DNA of 29,740 nucleotides from CAZQKL01 sp964593895 [NCBI: uncultured bacterium] (GTDB lineage: Bacteria; DYJV01): NCBI GenBank assembly GCA_964593895.1, contig CAZQKL010000010.1:1-29740 (forward strand). The letters are read 5' to 3'. The notes below the pieces were generated by a model, which saw nothing but the letters and a program-made list of their open reading frames with translations, was not told the DNA's origin and ran no database searches. Shown here piece by piece: positions 1-8,264 of the stretch. Position numbers and translations under genes: made by a program. The first letter of the stretch is position 1; each line of letters begins with the position of its first letter.

Positions 1-966
1 AAAAAAAGTATAAAAGAAGAGATAAAAGAAGTTAAAGATAAAAAAAAAACAGGACTATTCAATAAATTAAAGTCATTAAAAAATGGACTTAAAAAAACAA
101 GAGAAAATTTCATATCAAAAATTGATAGAATTTTACTTGGTAAAAAAGAACTTGATGAAGATATAATTGAACAACTTGAAGAGATTTTAATTTCTTCAGA
201 TATTGGAGTAAAAACAACATTAGAACTTGTAGAAAAAATAGAAGAAAAGATTTCAAGAACCAAACTTGATAACATAAATGAAGTAAAAAAAATTCTTAAA
301 GAAACAATATATGAAATTTTAGCCAAAAATCATAAAAATCTTGAGATAAATAAAAAGCCTTTTGTCATTATGGTTGTTGGAGTAAATGGAACTGGAAAAA
401 CTACAACTATTGGAAAATTAGCATATAAATACAAACATCAGGGAAAAAAAGTTTTACTTGCAGCAGCTGATACTTTTAGAGCAGCTGCAATTGAACAGCT
501 TGAAGAATGGGCAAAAAGAGCTCAAATTGATATTATTAAACAGAAGGAGGGAGCTGACCCTTCAGCAGTTGCTTTTGATGCTTTAAATTCAGCAAAAGCA
601 AAAGATGTTGATATTGTAATTATTGATACAGCTGGAAGACTTCATACTAAAGTTAACCTAATGGAAGAATTAAAAAAGATGAAGAGAGTTTTAAAAAAGG
701 TTATTCCAGATGCTCCACATGAAATTTTACTTGTTCTTGATGCAAATACAGGTCAAAATGCTATTAGTCAGACAAAGCTTTTTAATGAAGCTTTAGATGT
801 TACTGGAATTGTTATGACAAAATTAGATGGAACTGCAAAAGGAGGAATTTTAATAGCGGTTACAAATGAATTTGGGATACCTATAAGATACATTGGAGTT
901 GGAGAAAAAATTGAAGACTTACAGGAATTTAATCCAAAAGAATTTGTTGATGCAATTTTAGAATAG
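1..966 (+). CDS. ftsY: Signal recognition particle receptor FtsY (5' partial)
   Basis: SRP receptor GTPase that docks ribosome-nascent-chain/SRP complexes at the inner membrane for co-translational insertion. The reading frame is open from base 1 and has no in-frame ATG before 370, so the gene starts upstream; 321 residues are visible. The first ~18 residues are Lys/Glu-rich, as expected for the end of the acidic/basic A domain. An N-domain helix bundle follows (about 19-115), then the G domain. Its P-loop GVNGTGKTTT is at about residue 127, followed by DTFRAAAIEQL, the DTAGR G3 motif, TKLDG (G4) and the closing GVGEKIEDLQEF. These motifs separate FtsY from Ffh, which would carry a C-terminal Met-rich M domain that is absent here. 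ruvX starts two bases after the stop, so the two are probably co-transcribed. The identification is secure. Confidence 0.97.
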   Translation, partial: KKSIKEEIKEVKDKKKTGLFNKLKSLKNGLKKTRENFISKIDRILLGKKELDEDIIEQLEEILISSDIGVKTTLELVEKIEEKISRTKLDNINEVKKILKETIYEILAKNHKNLEINKKPFVIMVVGVNGTGKTTTIGKLAYKYKHQGKKVLLAAADTFRAAAIEQLEEWAKRAQIDIIKQKEGADPSAVAFDALNSAKAKDVDIVIIDTAGRLHTKVNLMEELKKMKRVLKKVIPDAPHEILLVLDANTGQNAISQTKLFNEALDVTGIVMTKLDGTAKGGILIAVTNEFGIPIRYIGVGEKIEDLQEFNPKEFVDAILE

Positions 967-967
967 A

Positions 968-1390
968 ATGAGGATTCTCGCATTGGATGTAGGAACAAAA
1001 ACAATTGGAATGGCAGTTTCAGACCCAATGGAAATTATTGCTACTCCGCTCGGTTGTTACAAGCGAAAGGGATTAAAAAAGGACCTTGAATTTCTTGATA
1101 ACTTAATTAAAGAAAAAAAGATTGAAAAAGTTATAGTTGGCTATCCAGTATATCTTGATGGAAAAGAATCAAAGATGACAAAATTTGTGAGAAAATTTTA
1201 TTACAAAATTAAAGATAGATGGGGAATTGAAGTTATTTTATGGGATGAGAGGTTGACAACTGAAGAAGCTATAGAAATTTTAAAAGAGAAAAATATCAAA
1301 GATTACAGAGAAATTAAAAAAAGAAAGGATGAAATATCTGCAGCAATAATTCTCAAAAATTATCTTGATGCGAAAAATAATTATATTTAG
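968..1390 (+). CDS. ruvX: RuvX/YqgF family RNase H-fold nuclease
   Basis: Putative pre-16S rRNA processing nuclease, long annotated as a Holliday-junction resolvase. At 140 residues it has the usual family length. It opens with the RNase H-fold strand LALDVGTKTIGMAVSD carrying the first catalytic Asp (residue 7). Next come VIVGYPVYLDGKES (about 57-70), the WDERLTT motif with its acidic residues (about 94-100) and a final DEISAAIILKNYL helix (about residue 121) carrying the last Asp. It starts two bases after the ftsY stop, and its last 23 bases overlap the start of mltG, so the three genes form one transcription unit. The ruvX-mltG pairing is common in bacteria. Confidence 0.95.
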   Translation: MRILALDVGTKTIGMAVSDPMEIIATPLGCYKRKGLKKDLEFLDNLIKEKKIEKVIVGYPVYLDGKESKMTKFVRKFYYKIKDRWGIEVILWDERLTTEEAIEILKEKNIKDYREIKKRKDEISAAIILKNYLDAKNNYI

Positions 1391-2348
1391 TTTTCTTGCA
1401 ATTTTTGGATTTTCTCTTTATCTAATCTATTATCCGATAAATAAAAAGACTAAAGTTGTTGAAATTCCAAAAAATATTTCAGCAAAAGAAGTTTGTTTAC
1501 TATTACAAAAGAATGAAATTATTAAAAATTCTAAGTTTCTTGAGCTAATAATTAAAATTACAGATTCAGAAAGTAAAATAAAAACAGGATTGTACAGATT
1601 TCCTGCAAAGATAAGTTATTATGAAGTTTTTAAAATTTTAATTTCCGGAAAAGAGCTTTTAATAAAAGTTATTATCCCAGAGGGATATAACATATATCAG
1701 ATTGCCCAGCTACTTTATGAAAAAGGAATAATTAGTTCACCAACTCTATTTGAAAATTTCTGTTTTGATAGAGAAAAAATAAGAAATTTTTTAAATAATG
1801 GAATTTCAATGGAAGGCTATCTTTTTCCAGATACATACTTTATTTCAAAAAATGGAAAAATTTTACAGATAGTAAAATTGATGAATGACAACTTTAAAAA
1901 AAAGGTCATAAACAAATTATATTTTGATATTGCAAATTCAAAGTTAAGTTTAAATCAGATTGTAACATTAGCTTCAATTATTCAAAAAGAAACTTACAAT
2001 AAAAAAGAGATGCCAATAATTGCTTCAGTTTTTTTCAATAGATTGAAAAAAGGTATGAGACTTCAAAGTGACCCTACTGTAATTTACGGAATTTGGAAAA
2101 AGTTTAAAGGGAAATTAACAAAAAAAGATTTAGAAACTTACACACCCTACAACACATACAAAATCAAAGGATTACCGCCAACTCCAATTTGTAATCCTGG
2201 ATTTTATGCTATTTATTCTGTTTTACATCCAGCAAAAACTGATTATCTATATTTTGTTTCAACAAATAAAGGTTATCATGTTTTTTCAAAAACTTATAAA
2301 GAGCATCTACTTAATGTGAAAAAGTTCCAGAAAAAATTACATAATTGA
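1368..2348 (+). CDS. mltG: Endolytic murein transglycosylase MltG (YceG-like)
   Basis: Inner-membrane lytic transglycosylase that cuts nascent glycan strands and so ends peptidoglycan polymerisation. One N-terminal membrane anchor is seen at about residues 4-23. The YceG domain follows, with EGYLFPDTY near 150 and the signature LASIIQKET near 202-210; the Glu in it (about residue 208-209) is the family catalytic acid. NRLKKGMRLQSDPTVIYG and GLPPTPICNPG complete the signature. A TTG at 1365 directly precedes the ATG at 1368; I prefer the ATG (326 residues). The start lies inside the 3' end of ruvX (23-base overlap), suggesting coupled translation. The 3' end overlaps the convergent coaBC by 12 bases, and no terminator hairpin separates them. 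Confidence 0.95.
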   Translation: MRKIIIFSFLAIFGFSLYLIYYPINKKTKVVEIPKNISAKEVCLLLQKNEIIKNSKFLELIIKITDSESKIKTGLYRFPAKISYYEVFKILISGKELLIKVIIPEGYNIYQIAQLLYEKGIISSPTLFENFCFDREKIRNFLNNGISMEGYLFPDTYFISKNGKILQIVKLMNDNFKKKVINKLYFDIANSKLSLNQIVTLASIIQKETYNKKEMPIIASVFFNRLKKGMRLQSDPTVIYGIWKKFKGKLTKKDLETYTPYNTYKIKGLPPTPICNPGFYAIYSVLHPAKTDYLYFVSTNKGYHVFSKTYKEHLLNVKKFQKKLHN

Positions 2349-3527
2349 TTTTATTGCATCAAGAATATCATCTGCTACTTCTTCTTTTTTTGCTTTTGGA
2401 AGTTCAATGAAATTTCCATTTCTAAAAATTAATGTGCATTGATTGTAATCGCTTTGGAAAGCAATTTCTTTATTTGAAACATCATTGACAACCATTAAAT
2501 CAATATTTTTTTCAATTAATTTTTTTCTTGCATTTTCAACAACATTTTCAGTTTCTGCTGCAAAACCAACAATAATTCTATTTCCCTTTTGTTTACCAAT
2601 CTCCTTCAAAATATCTGGATTTTTAACAAGCTTCAAAGTTATCTCTTTTTCTGACTTTTTAATTTTTTCTAAAGCTTTTTTTTCTGGTCTGTAATCTGCT
2701 ACTGCAGCACATTTAATTATTATATCAAATTGAGAAAAATTATCCATTATTGCCTCATACATCTGTTGAGCACTTCTAACAGAGATAAATCTTGCTTTAT
2801 AGGGAGGTTTTAATGAGGTTGGACCTGAAATAAGTAAAACTTCTGCTCCTCTTCTAATTGCTGTTTTAGCAATTGCATATCCCATTTTTCCACTTGAGTT
2901 ATTTGAAATATATCTCACAGGGTCAATATCTTCAATTGTTGGTCCTGCTGTTACAAGTATTTTTTTCCCTTTAAAATCTTTTGGAGAAAGTAAAATACAT
3001 ATTTCTTCAAGAATATTATCTATATCAGCAAGTTTTCCTTTGCCTTCAGCTTTACATGCAAGTTCTCCCTCTTCAGGGTCAATAAAATAATATCCATGCT
3101 GTTTTAATTTTTTTATATTTTCCTGTACAATTGGTGAATTGAACATGTTCACATTCATAGATGGAGCAAATAAAACAGGAACTCTTGTTGCCATTACCAT
3201 TGTTGAGAGAAAATCATCGCCAATTCCATTTGCAATTTTTCCTATAATATTTGCTGTTGCTGGAGCAATTACAAGAAGGTCTGCTCTATCTGCAAGGGCA
3301 ACATGACCAATTTCTTTTGATTTAAAAAGTGTAAAAAGGTCGCTTGTTACAGGATTACCACTTAAAGTTTGAAAAGTTAATGGTCCTACAAACTGTTTTG
3401 CATTTTCAGTCATAATTACATTAACATTTGCACCTGCTTTTGTTAATTTTCTTAAAAGAAGAACCGCTTTATATGCTGCTATTCCTCCTGTAACTCCAAG
3501 AAGTATTTCTTTACCTTTTAAAATCAT
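2337..3527 (-). CDS. coaBC: Bifunctional phosphopantothenoylcysteine decarboxylase / phosphopantothenate-cysteine ligase
   Basis: Cytosolic enzyme for two steps of coenzyme A synthesis: joining 4'-phosphopantothenate to cysteine, and decarboxylating the product. The N-terminal flavoprotein (CoaC) half, about 1-180, has GVTGGIAAYK, the active His (residue 75 in EIGHVALAD), PSMNVNM (Asn125) and the substrate-lid Cys158 in ELACKAEGKGKLAD. These match the catalytic His/Asn/Cys of the family. The C-terminal CoaB half, about 185-396, starts KKILVTAGPTIEDIDPVRYI and has NNSSGKMGYA and the KNPDIL region. At 396 residues it is full length. Its ATG overlaps the parB stop by four bases (ATGA), making it the last gene of the parA-parB-coaBC run. 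Confidence 0.97.
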   Translation of the reverse strand: MILKGKEILLGVTGGIAAYKAVLLLRKLTKAGANVNVIMTENAKQFVGPLTFQTLSGNPVTSDLFTLFKSKEIGHVALADRADLLVIAPATANIIGKIANGIGDDFLSTMVMATRVPVLFAPSMNVNMFNSPIVQENIKKLKQHGYYFIDPEEGELACKAEGKGKLADIDNILEEICILLSPKDFKGKKILVTAGPTIEDIDPVRYISNNSSGKMGYAIAKTAIRRGAEVLLISGPTSLKPPYKARFISVRSAQQMYEAIMDNFSQFDIIIKCAAVADYRPEKKALEKIKKSEKEITLKLVKNPDILKEIGKQKGNRIIVGFAAETENVVENARKKLIEKNIDLMVVNDVSNKEIAFQSDYNQCTLIFRNGNFIELPKAKKEEVADDILDAIKSIM

Positions 3528-4363
3528 AGTAGCTCCTCAAAAATTTTTTTTAATTCCTCTTTATTTTTGAAATGAATGATTAATTTTCCTTTTTCTTTTT
3601 TCCCAACTTCTATATCAATTTTTGTATTTAATTTTTTAGAAACATTTTCAAAATAATCTTTGAATTCCTCAAAAATTAATACTTTTTTTACATTTTCCCT
3701 TTTTTCAGGTTTGTATTTTAATGAAGCAACAAGTCTTTCTGTTTCTCTAACTGATAAATTTTTTTCAATTATTACTTTGCACACATTATTTTGAGTTTCT
3801 TCATCAAGATTTACAAGAACTTTAGCATGCCCAGAAGTTATGAGATTTTTTATAAGACAATCTTTTACAAAATCTGTAAGTTTAAGTAGTCTCAAAGTAT
3901 TTGTCACATAGGTTCTGTCTTTTCCAATTAATTGCCCAACCTGAGAATGAGTATAGTTAAATTCTTCAATTAACTTTTTGAAACTTTCAGCTTCTTCTAT
4001 AGGATTTAAATCTTCTCTATGGAGATTTTCAATTATTGAAATTTCAAAGGCTAATTTTTCATCAGCATCATCTTTAATTATTACTGGAACTTCTTCCAAT
4101 TTTGCTATTTTTGCAGCTCTAAATCTTCTTTCTCCTGAAATTATCTTATATTTCCCATTTTCCTTTTTTACAATTATTGGATTTAAAAGTCCTACTTTTT
4201 TTATTGAATCAGCAAGTTTTATAAGTTTTTCTTCATCAAAAAATTTTCTTGGCTGGTTTTCATCAACTTCAATTTCATTAATATTGACAAATTTAACTGT
4301 TTCAGAAAATTCATCTACTTCAATTAAAGCACTTAATCCTTTTCCAAGCCTCTTTTTTGTCAA
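3524..4363 (-). CDS. parB: Chromosome-partitioning protein ParB (CTP-dependent clamp)
   Basis: DNA-binding CTPase that loads at parS sites and spreads to organise origin segregation with ParA. The short N-terminal ParA-activating tail begins MTKKRLGKGLSALI. The ParB/Srx nucleotide domain holds the CTP-binding GERRFRAA box (77-84) and ENLHREDLNPIEEA (112-125). The helix-turn-helix follows at about 137-160 (YTHSQVGQLIGKDRTYVTN), then a C-terminal dimerisation region rich in Lys and Glu. At 279 residues it has the usual length. It overlaps parA (four bases) and coaBC (four bases). I did not find the usual 16-base parS palindrome in this window. Confidence 0.96.
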   Translation of the reverse strand: MTKKRLGKGLSALIEVDEFSETVKFVNINEIEVDENQPRKFFDEEKLIKLADSIKKVGLLNPIIVKKENGKYKIISGERRFRAAKIAKLEEVPVIIKDDADEKLAFEISIIENLHREDLNPIEEAESFKKLIEEFNYTHSQVGQLIGKDRTYVTNTLRLLKLTDFVKDCLIKNLITSGHAKVLVNLDEETQNNVCKVIIEKNLSVRETERLVASLKYKPEKRENVKKVLIFEEFKDYFENVSKKLNTKIDIEVGKKEKGKLIIHFKNKEELKKIFEELL

Positions 4364-5124
4364 TTTTTGCTCCTTTTAATTAATTCTTTTGCAAGATTTA
4401 AATATGCAATTGAACCTTTACTTGATGGGTCGTATATAATTACAGGTTTTCCAAAGCTTGGAGCTTCAGTTAATTTAATATTTCTTGGAATTATTGTAGT
4501 AAAAAGTTTTGTTGGAAATATTGATTTTACTTCTTTATAAACTAAAAATGAAAGTTTGGTCCTTTTGTCATACATTGTTAATAAAATTCCTTCAAGTTCA
4601 AGATTTTTATTGTAATATCTTTTAACAAGCTTATATGTTTTTAAAAGTTTACTTAATCCTTCAAGTGCATAATATTCACATTGTAATGGAATTAACAGTG
4701 AATCTGCTGCACACAATCCATTTATTGTTAATATTCCTAAAGATGGTCCGCAGTCAATAATTATGTAATCAAATTTTTCATTTAATTTTTCTAAAGCTTT
4801 TTTTAAATAAAAATGTCTGTTTTCATCATTTACAAGTTCCACTTCAACTCCAACAAGATTTTCATTTGAAGGTATAACATAAAGGTTTTTAAATTCAGTT
4901 TTAATAATTGCATCATGAATATCTATTTTCCCAATTAAAACTTCATAGATGGTTTTCTCTTTAATATTTTCTACTCCAACTCCACTTGTTGCATTACCTT
5001 GAGGGTCAAGGTCAATTAATAAGGTTTTTCTATTTTTTATTCCAAGTCCAGCTGAAAGATTTACAGCGGTCGTTGTTTTTCCAACTCCCCCTTTCTGATT
5101 TGCAATACAAATAATTTTTTGCAT
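4360..5124 (-). CDS. parA: Chromosome-partitioning ATPase ParA (Soj)
   Basis: Walker-type ATPase that forms the nucleoid-bound gradient pulling ParB-parS complexes apart. The deviant Walker A box NQKGGVGKTTTAVNLS has both signature lysines (residues 11 and 16). DLDPQGNATSG and IIDCGPSLGILTINGL (Walker B region) follow, and the protein ends at 254 residues, typical of chromosomal Soj/ParA with no N-terminal DNA-binding extension. Its start is the only ATG that fits the family N-terminus MQKIICIANQKGG. There is no Shine-Dalgarno sequence. A TTGACA-17-TAAAAT promoter inside the end of the upstream glycosyltransferase gene predicts a transcript beginning at this ATG. parB follows with a four-base overlap. 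Confidence 0.97.
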   Translation of the reverse strand: MQKIICIANQKGGVGKTTTAVNLSAGLGIKNRKTLLIDLDPQGNATSGVGVENIKEKTIYEVLIGKIDIHDAIIKTEFKNLYVIPSNENLVGVEVELVNDENRHFYLKKALEKLNEKFDYIIIDCGPSLGILTINGLCAADSLLIPLQCEYYALEGLSKLLKTYKLVKRYYNKNLELEGILLTMYDKRTKLSFLVYKEVKSIFPTKLFTTIIPRNIKLTEAPSFGKPVIIYDPSSKGSIAYLNLAKELIKRSKN

Positions 5125-5130
5125 GATAAT

Positions 5131-5159
5131 ATTTTACTTTTATTTTATTTTTGTGTCAA
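5131..5159 (-). promoter_or_regulatory. parA promoter, predicted leaderless
   Basis: On the minus strand, -35 TTGACA (5154-5159) and -10 TAAAAT (5131-5136) are separated by 17 bases. Counting seven bases past the -10 puts +1 on 5124, the A of the parA ATG. The -35 lies inside the last codons of the upstream glycosyltransferase gene. No Shine-Dalgarno sequence lies in front of parA. Confidence 0.7.
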
Positions 5160-6159
5160 TTAGTTTTTTTACAGCATTAAAAACTTCACTAACCTCTATT
5201 TCCTCCATGCACCTGTTATGTCCATAAGGACAAACTCTTTTTTTACATGGAGAACATGGTAAATTTTTGTATAGAATTATTCCATTTTTTCTAAATGGAT
5301 ATGTTTCATTTACATCTGTTGGTCCAAAGATTGCCACAATTTTTTTACCAAGAGCATCTGCAATATGCATTGGACCAGTATCATTTGTTATAAAGAGATG
5401 TAATTTTTCAATTAAACTTGCAGTTTCCATTAAAGTTAATTTTCCTGCAAAATTATAAACCTTTTTAGTTTTTTTTCTTATTATCTCACATTTTTCAACG
5501 TTATCTTTACCGCCAAATAAAAGAATTTCACAGGGAATTTCTCTTTTTAATTTTTCTATTAAATAGATAAATTTTTCCACTTTCCAGCATTTTGCTTCAC
5601 CATAGGTGCTACCTGGATTTATACCAATTAATATTTTATTTTTAATTTTAAGGTAATTTAATAAATCATCCGCCCATTTTTTATACTTTTCTGGAATATA
5701 AATTTGAGGTGGATTGAACTCATTAAAATCTTTAATTAATTTTAAAACCTGAAGATAGTAATATGTTCTATGAATAGTTAAAATATGTTTATCCCTTTTT
5801 ACAACACCTTTAAAAAAAATTTTTCTTAAAAAATCATTTCCAAATCCATAAATTTTTTTAATATTTGAAAATACTGATATGAAAAACATTCTAAAGGAGC
5901 GAGGTAGCACAAAAGCTTTTGAAAAATTTAATTTTCTTAAAACTTTAATTATTTCTATGGAACTTCTTAAACTTTTTTCCCCATATTCAATTTTTGCAAT
6001 TTCTAATTTTTTTAAATTTTCCTCAATTAATTGAGAAATATCTTTTCTTATTAAACAGTAAATTTTTGCAGTAGGAAAAAATTCTCTTATTTTTTCAACA
6101 CAAGGAAGGCTCATTACAACATCACCTATCCAATTAGGCAAAATAATTAATATTTTCAT
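5140..6159 (-). CDS. waaF: Lipopolysaccharide heptosyltransferase II-like (GT9 family)
   Basis: Glycosyltransferase family 9 protein, most like WaaF, which adds heptose to the LPS inner core at the cytoplasmic face of the inner membrane. The start MKILIILPNWIGDVVMSLPC is a close match to the family N-terminus. INPGSTYGEAKCWKVEKF (about 195-215) and TNDTGPMHIADALGKKIVAIFGPTD (about 258-282) form the donor-sugar site. The C-terminal CSPCKKRVCPYGHNRCM motif is characteristic of heptosyltransferase II. The length (339) is normal. It overlaps murJ by four bases. Acceptor specificity cannot be told from sequence, so another GT9 role is possible. Its presence implies an outer membrane with LPS-like glycans. 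Confidence 0.85.
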   Translation of the reverse strand: MKILIILPNWIGDVVMSLPCVEKIREFFPTAKIYCLIRKDISQLIEENLKKLEIAKIEYGEKSLRSSIEIIKVLRKLNFSKAFVLPRSFRMFFISVFSNIKKIYGFGNDFLRKIFFKGVVKRDKHILTIHRTYYYLQVLKLIKDFNEFNPPQIYIPEKYKKWADDLLNYLKIKNKILIGINPGSTYGEAKCWKVEKFIYLIEKLKREIPCEILLFGGKDNVEKCEIIRKKTKKVYNFAGKLTLMETASLIEKLHLFITNDTGPMHIADALGKKIVAIFGPTDVNETYPFRKNGIILYKNLPCSPCKKRVCPYGHNRCMEEIEVSEVFNAVKKLIDTKIK

Positions 6160-7688
6160 CTTTTTAAAATTAGTTTAACCTCCTCAATTTTAAAAAACTT
6201 GCACAAAATTAGATAAATCGCAACACCTAAAAAAACTATGATTAAAAGATAAAATGCTTTTATGAAAAATTTAAAATTTTCATAATCAAAATAATTATTA
6301 ACAAAACTCAAAAATATTCCCATCACTGCTGAAGCTATTAAAATTTTTAAAACATATTTTAAAATTATTGAATAATCAACTGAAATATGCTTTCTAATTT
6401 TAAAACAAAGTGAAAAAAAATTAAAACTTGAAGATATAAAAGTTGCAAGAGCAAGTCCAACATATGAAAAAAATTTCATAAGAATTAAACTTGCTCCCAC
6501 ATTTATACAAAGTGATATAAAAGCAATTTTCACAGGAGTTTTTGTATCTTCATAAGCGTAAAAAACAGGAGTTAAAACTCTTATCCCAGAATAAGCAAAC
6601 AATCCAAGAGAATATGATAAAAGTGCATAATAAACAGCCAAAACAGTTTGATGAGTAAATTCACCTCTCTGAAATAAAACAGAAATAATTAATTTACCAC
6701 AAGTTATAAGTCCAATACAGGCTGGAATTGAAATAAAAAGTATTAGTTTTATTGAGAAAAGATAGCTTTCTTGAATTTTTGAAATTTCCTTTTTTGTTCT
6801 ATGTTCAGAAATTAATGGTAAAACCGCATTTCCAATTGAAACTGCAAAAACCCCTAAAGGAAACTGAATGAGTCTGTCTGCATAGTAAAGATAAGAAATG
6901 CTACCAGTTTCAAGAAATGATGCTAAAAGAGTATTGAAGAAAATTTGAATTTGAGTAACCGCAAGACCAAGAACTGATGGTCCCATAAGTTTAATTATCT
7001 CTTTTATCGCAGGATGGAAAAATGAAAAATCAGGTTTAATTTTTACTTTAAATTTTTTTAGATAAATTAACTGTAGAATTAACTGTAAAATCCCACCCCA
7101 AACTACTCCATAGGCAAGAAAAATAACAATCTTTTTTTTTAAAAAATAAGCAATTATACAGGATATAATCATTGAAATATTTAAAAATACTGGTGCAATT
7201 GATGGAGCAAAAAAATGTTTCAATGAATTCAAAATTCCCATACATAGAGCAACAAGGCTTATAAAAAAAATATAAGGAAACATAATTCTATTTAATTTAA
7301 CAGAAAGGAGAAATTTTTCTGGAAATTTTTTAAAACCAGGAGCTAAAATTTTAATTATTTGTGGAGAAAAAATAACTCCTAAAGACGTAATTATCAATAA
7401 AATAATAATTAGCATTGTAAAAGAGATTGAAGCAATCCTATTTGCTTCTTCTTCCCCTTTTTCTATTTTATATTTTGTAAAAACTGGTATAAAAGAAGCT
7501 GTAAGCGAACCCTCCCCAAAGAGCCTTCTCAATAAATTTGGAATTCTAAAAGCAACAAAAAATGCATCAGCTTTAAACCCAGCTCCTAAAAAATTTGCAA
7601 TTACCATATCACGAATAAAGCCAAAGATACGACTAAGAGTTGTCGCAAAACCCATTAAAGTTGCGGATTTAAAGATAAATTCACTCAT
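6156..7688 (-). CDS. murJ: Lipid II flippase MurJ (MviN)
   Basis: Polytopic inner-membrane MOP-superfamily protein that flips undecaprenyl-linked peptidoglycan precursor (lipid II) to the periplasm. The N-terminus contains the family hallmark: SRIFGFIRDMVIANFLGAG (about 19-37) followed by ADAFFVAFRIPNLLRRLFGEG and SLTASFIPVF, with the conserved Arg residues lining the cavity. About 14 hydrophobic segments run through 510 residues, the normal MurJ length. There is no Shine-Dalgarno sequence before the ATG, and the predicted promoter (7702-7730) gives a leader of only about seven bases. It is followed by the waaF-like gene with a four-base overlap, grouping two envelope functions. Confidence 0.95.
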   Translation of the reverse strand: MSEFIFKSATLMGFATTLSRIFGFIRDMVIANFLGAGFKADAFFVAFRIPNLLRRLFGEGSLTASFIPVFTKYKIEKGEEEANRIASISFTMLIIILLIITSLGVIFSPQIIKILAPGFKKFPEKFLLSVKLNRIMFPYIFFISLVALCMGILNSLKHFFAPSIAPVFLNISMIISCIIAYFLKKKIVIFLAYGVVWGGILQLILQLIYLKKFKVKIKPDFSFFHPAIKEIIKLMGPSVLGLAVTQIQIFFNTLLASFLETGSISYLYYADRLIQFPLGVFAVSIGNAVLPLISEHRTKKEISKIQESYLFSIKLILFISIPACIGLITCGKLIISVLFQRGEFTHQTVLAVYYALLSYSLGLFAYSGIRVLTPVFYAYEDTKTPVKIAFISLCINVGASLILMKFFSYVGLALATFISSSFNFFSLCFKIRKHISVDYSIILKYVLKILIASAVMGIFLSFVNNYFDYENFKFFIKAFYLLIIVFLGVAIYLILCKFFKIEEVKLILKR

Positions 7689-7693
7689 TTTAA

Positions 7694-7722
7694 TTGATTT
7701 TTGTATAACATTTATGTATCAT
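7694..7722 (+). promoter_or_regulatory. Nitroreductase promoter
   Basis: Plus strand: -35 TTGATT (7694-7699), 17-base spacer, -10 TATCAT (7717-7722). Predicted +1 near 7729 leaves a leader of roughly 23 bases containing GGAGGG at 7741-7746. It interdigitates with the murJ promoter on the other strand, so RNA polymerase binding at one should exclude the other. Confidence 0.5.
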
Positions 7723-7730
7723 AATATCAA
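7702..7730 (-). promoter_or_regulatory. murJ promoter, very short leader
   Basis: Minus strand: -35 TTGATA (7725-7730), 17-base spacer, -10 TATACA (7702-7707). Predicted +1 is near 7695, seven bases before the murJ ATG, too short to hold a Shine-Dalgarno sequence. It lies on the same DNA as the plus-strand nitroreductase promoter. Confidence 0.5.
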
Positions 7731-7751
7731 GTTAAGATGCGGAGGGTTGGG

Positions 7752-8264
7752 ATGGATATACTTGATTTAATAAAATCAAGAAGAAGTATAAGATTTTTTG
7801 AAAATAAACCAGTTGATAAAGAAACAATTTATAGAATTTTGGAAGCAGGTAGATGGGCTCCTTCTGGATTAAACAATCAACCTTGGAAATTTGTAATTAT
7901 TACAAATCAAGAATACAAAGAAAAAATAGGAAATTTATCTCATTATAAAAGAATTTTCATTACCGCTCCAGTTTTAATTGGGGTTTTTCTTGATTCATCT
8001 ACAATTTACCATAGAGAAAAGGATATAATGGGTATTGGAGCATGTTTTCAAAATATGCTTCTTGAAATTCACTCATTAGGACTTGGTGGAGTTTGGCTTG
8101 GCGAAATTTTAAAAGCCAAAGATGAAGTGCGTAAAATTCTTGAACTTGATAAAAATTTTGAACTTATGGGATTTATTGCTTTTGGTTACCCAGATAAAGA
8201 TAAAATAAAAAATTTATCTGGAAAAAGAAAGTCATTAGAAGAGCTAATATTAAAAGAATTTTAA
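7752..8264 (+). CDS. Nitroreductase family FMN oxidoreductase
   Basis: Small FMN-dependent NAD(P)H oxidoreductase; the substrate is not predictable. Motifs: SRRSIRFFENKPV near the start (FMN phosphate-binding Arg residues), APSGLNNQPWKFVII (about 35-49), GACFQNMLLEIHSLGLGGVWLG (about 95-116) and the FGYP turn before the end. An ATG at 7737 would add five residues, but GGAGGG at 7741-7746 sits five bases before the ATG at 7752. That ATG also gives the family-typical MDILDLIKSRRS start, so I use 7752 (170 residues). It is divergent from murJ, and its last four bases overlap the convergent small cysteine-protein gene. Confidence 0.92.
   Translation: MDILDLIKSRRSIRFFENKPVDKETIYRILEAGRWAPSGLNNQPWKFVIITNQEYKEKIGNLSHYKRIFITAPVLIGVFLDSSTIYHREKDIMGIGACFQNMLLEIHSLGLGGVWLGEILKAKDEVRKILELDKNFELMGFIAFGYPDKDKIKNLSGKRKSLEELILKEF

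Noticed and set aside
3978-4379. 133-residue plus-strand ORF inside parB
   Set aside because: Antisense shadow rich in Phe/Ser, typical of the reverse of an A-rich Lys/Glu gene.
7048-7245. 65-residue minus-strand ORF inside murJ
   Set aside because: Out-of-frame reading of murJ with no ribosome site and no plausible fold.
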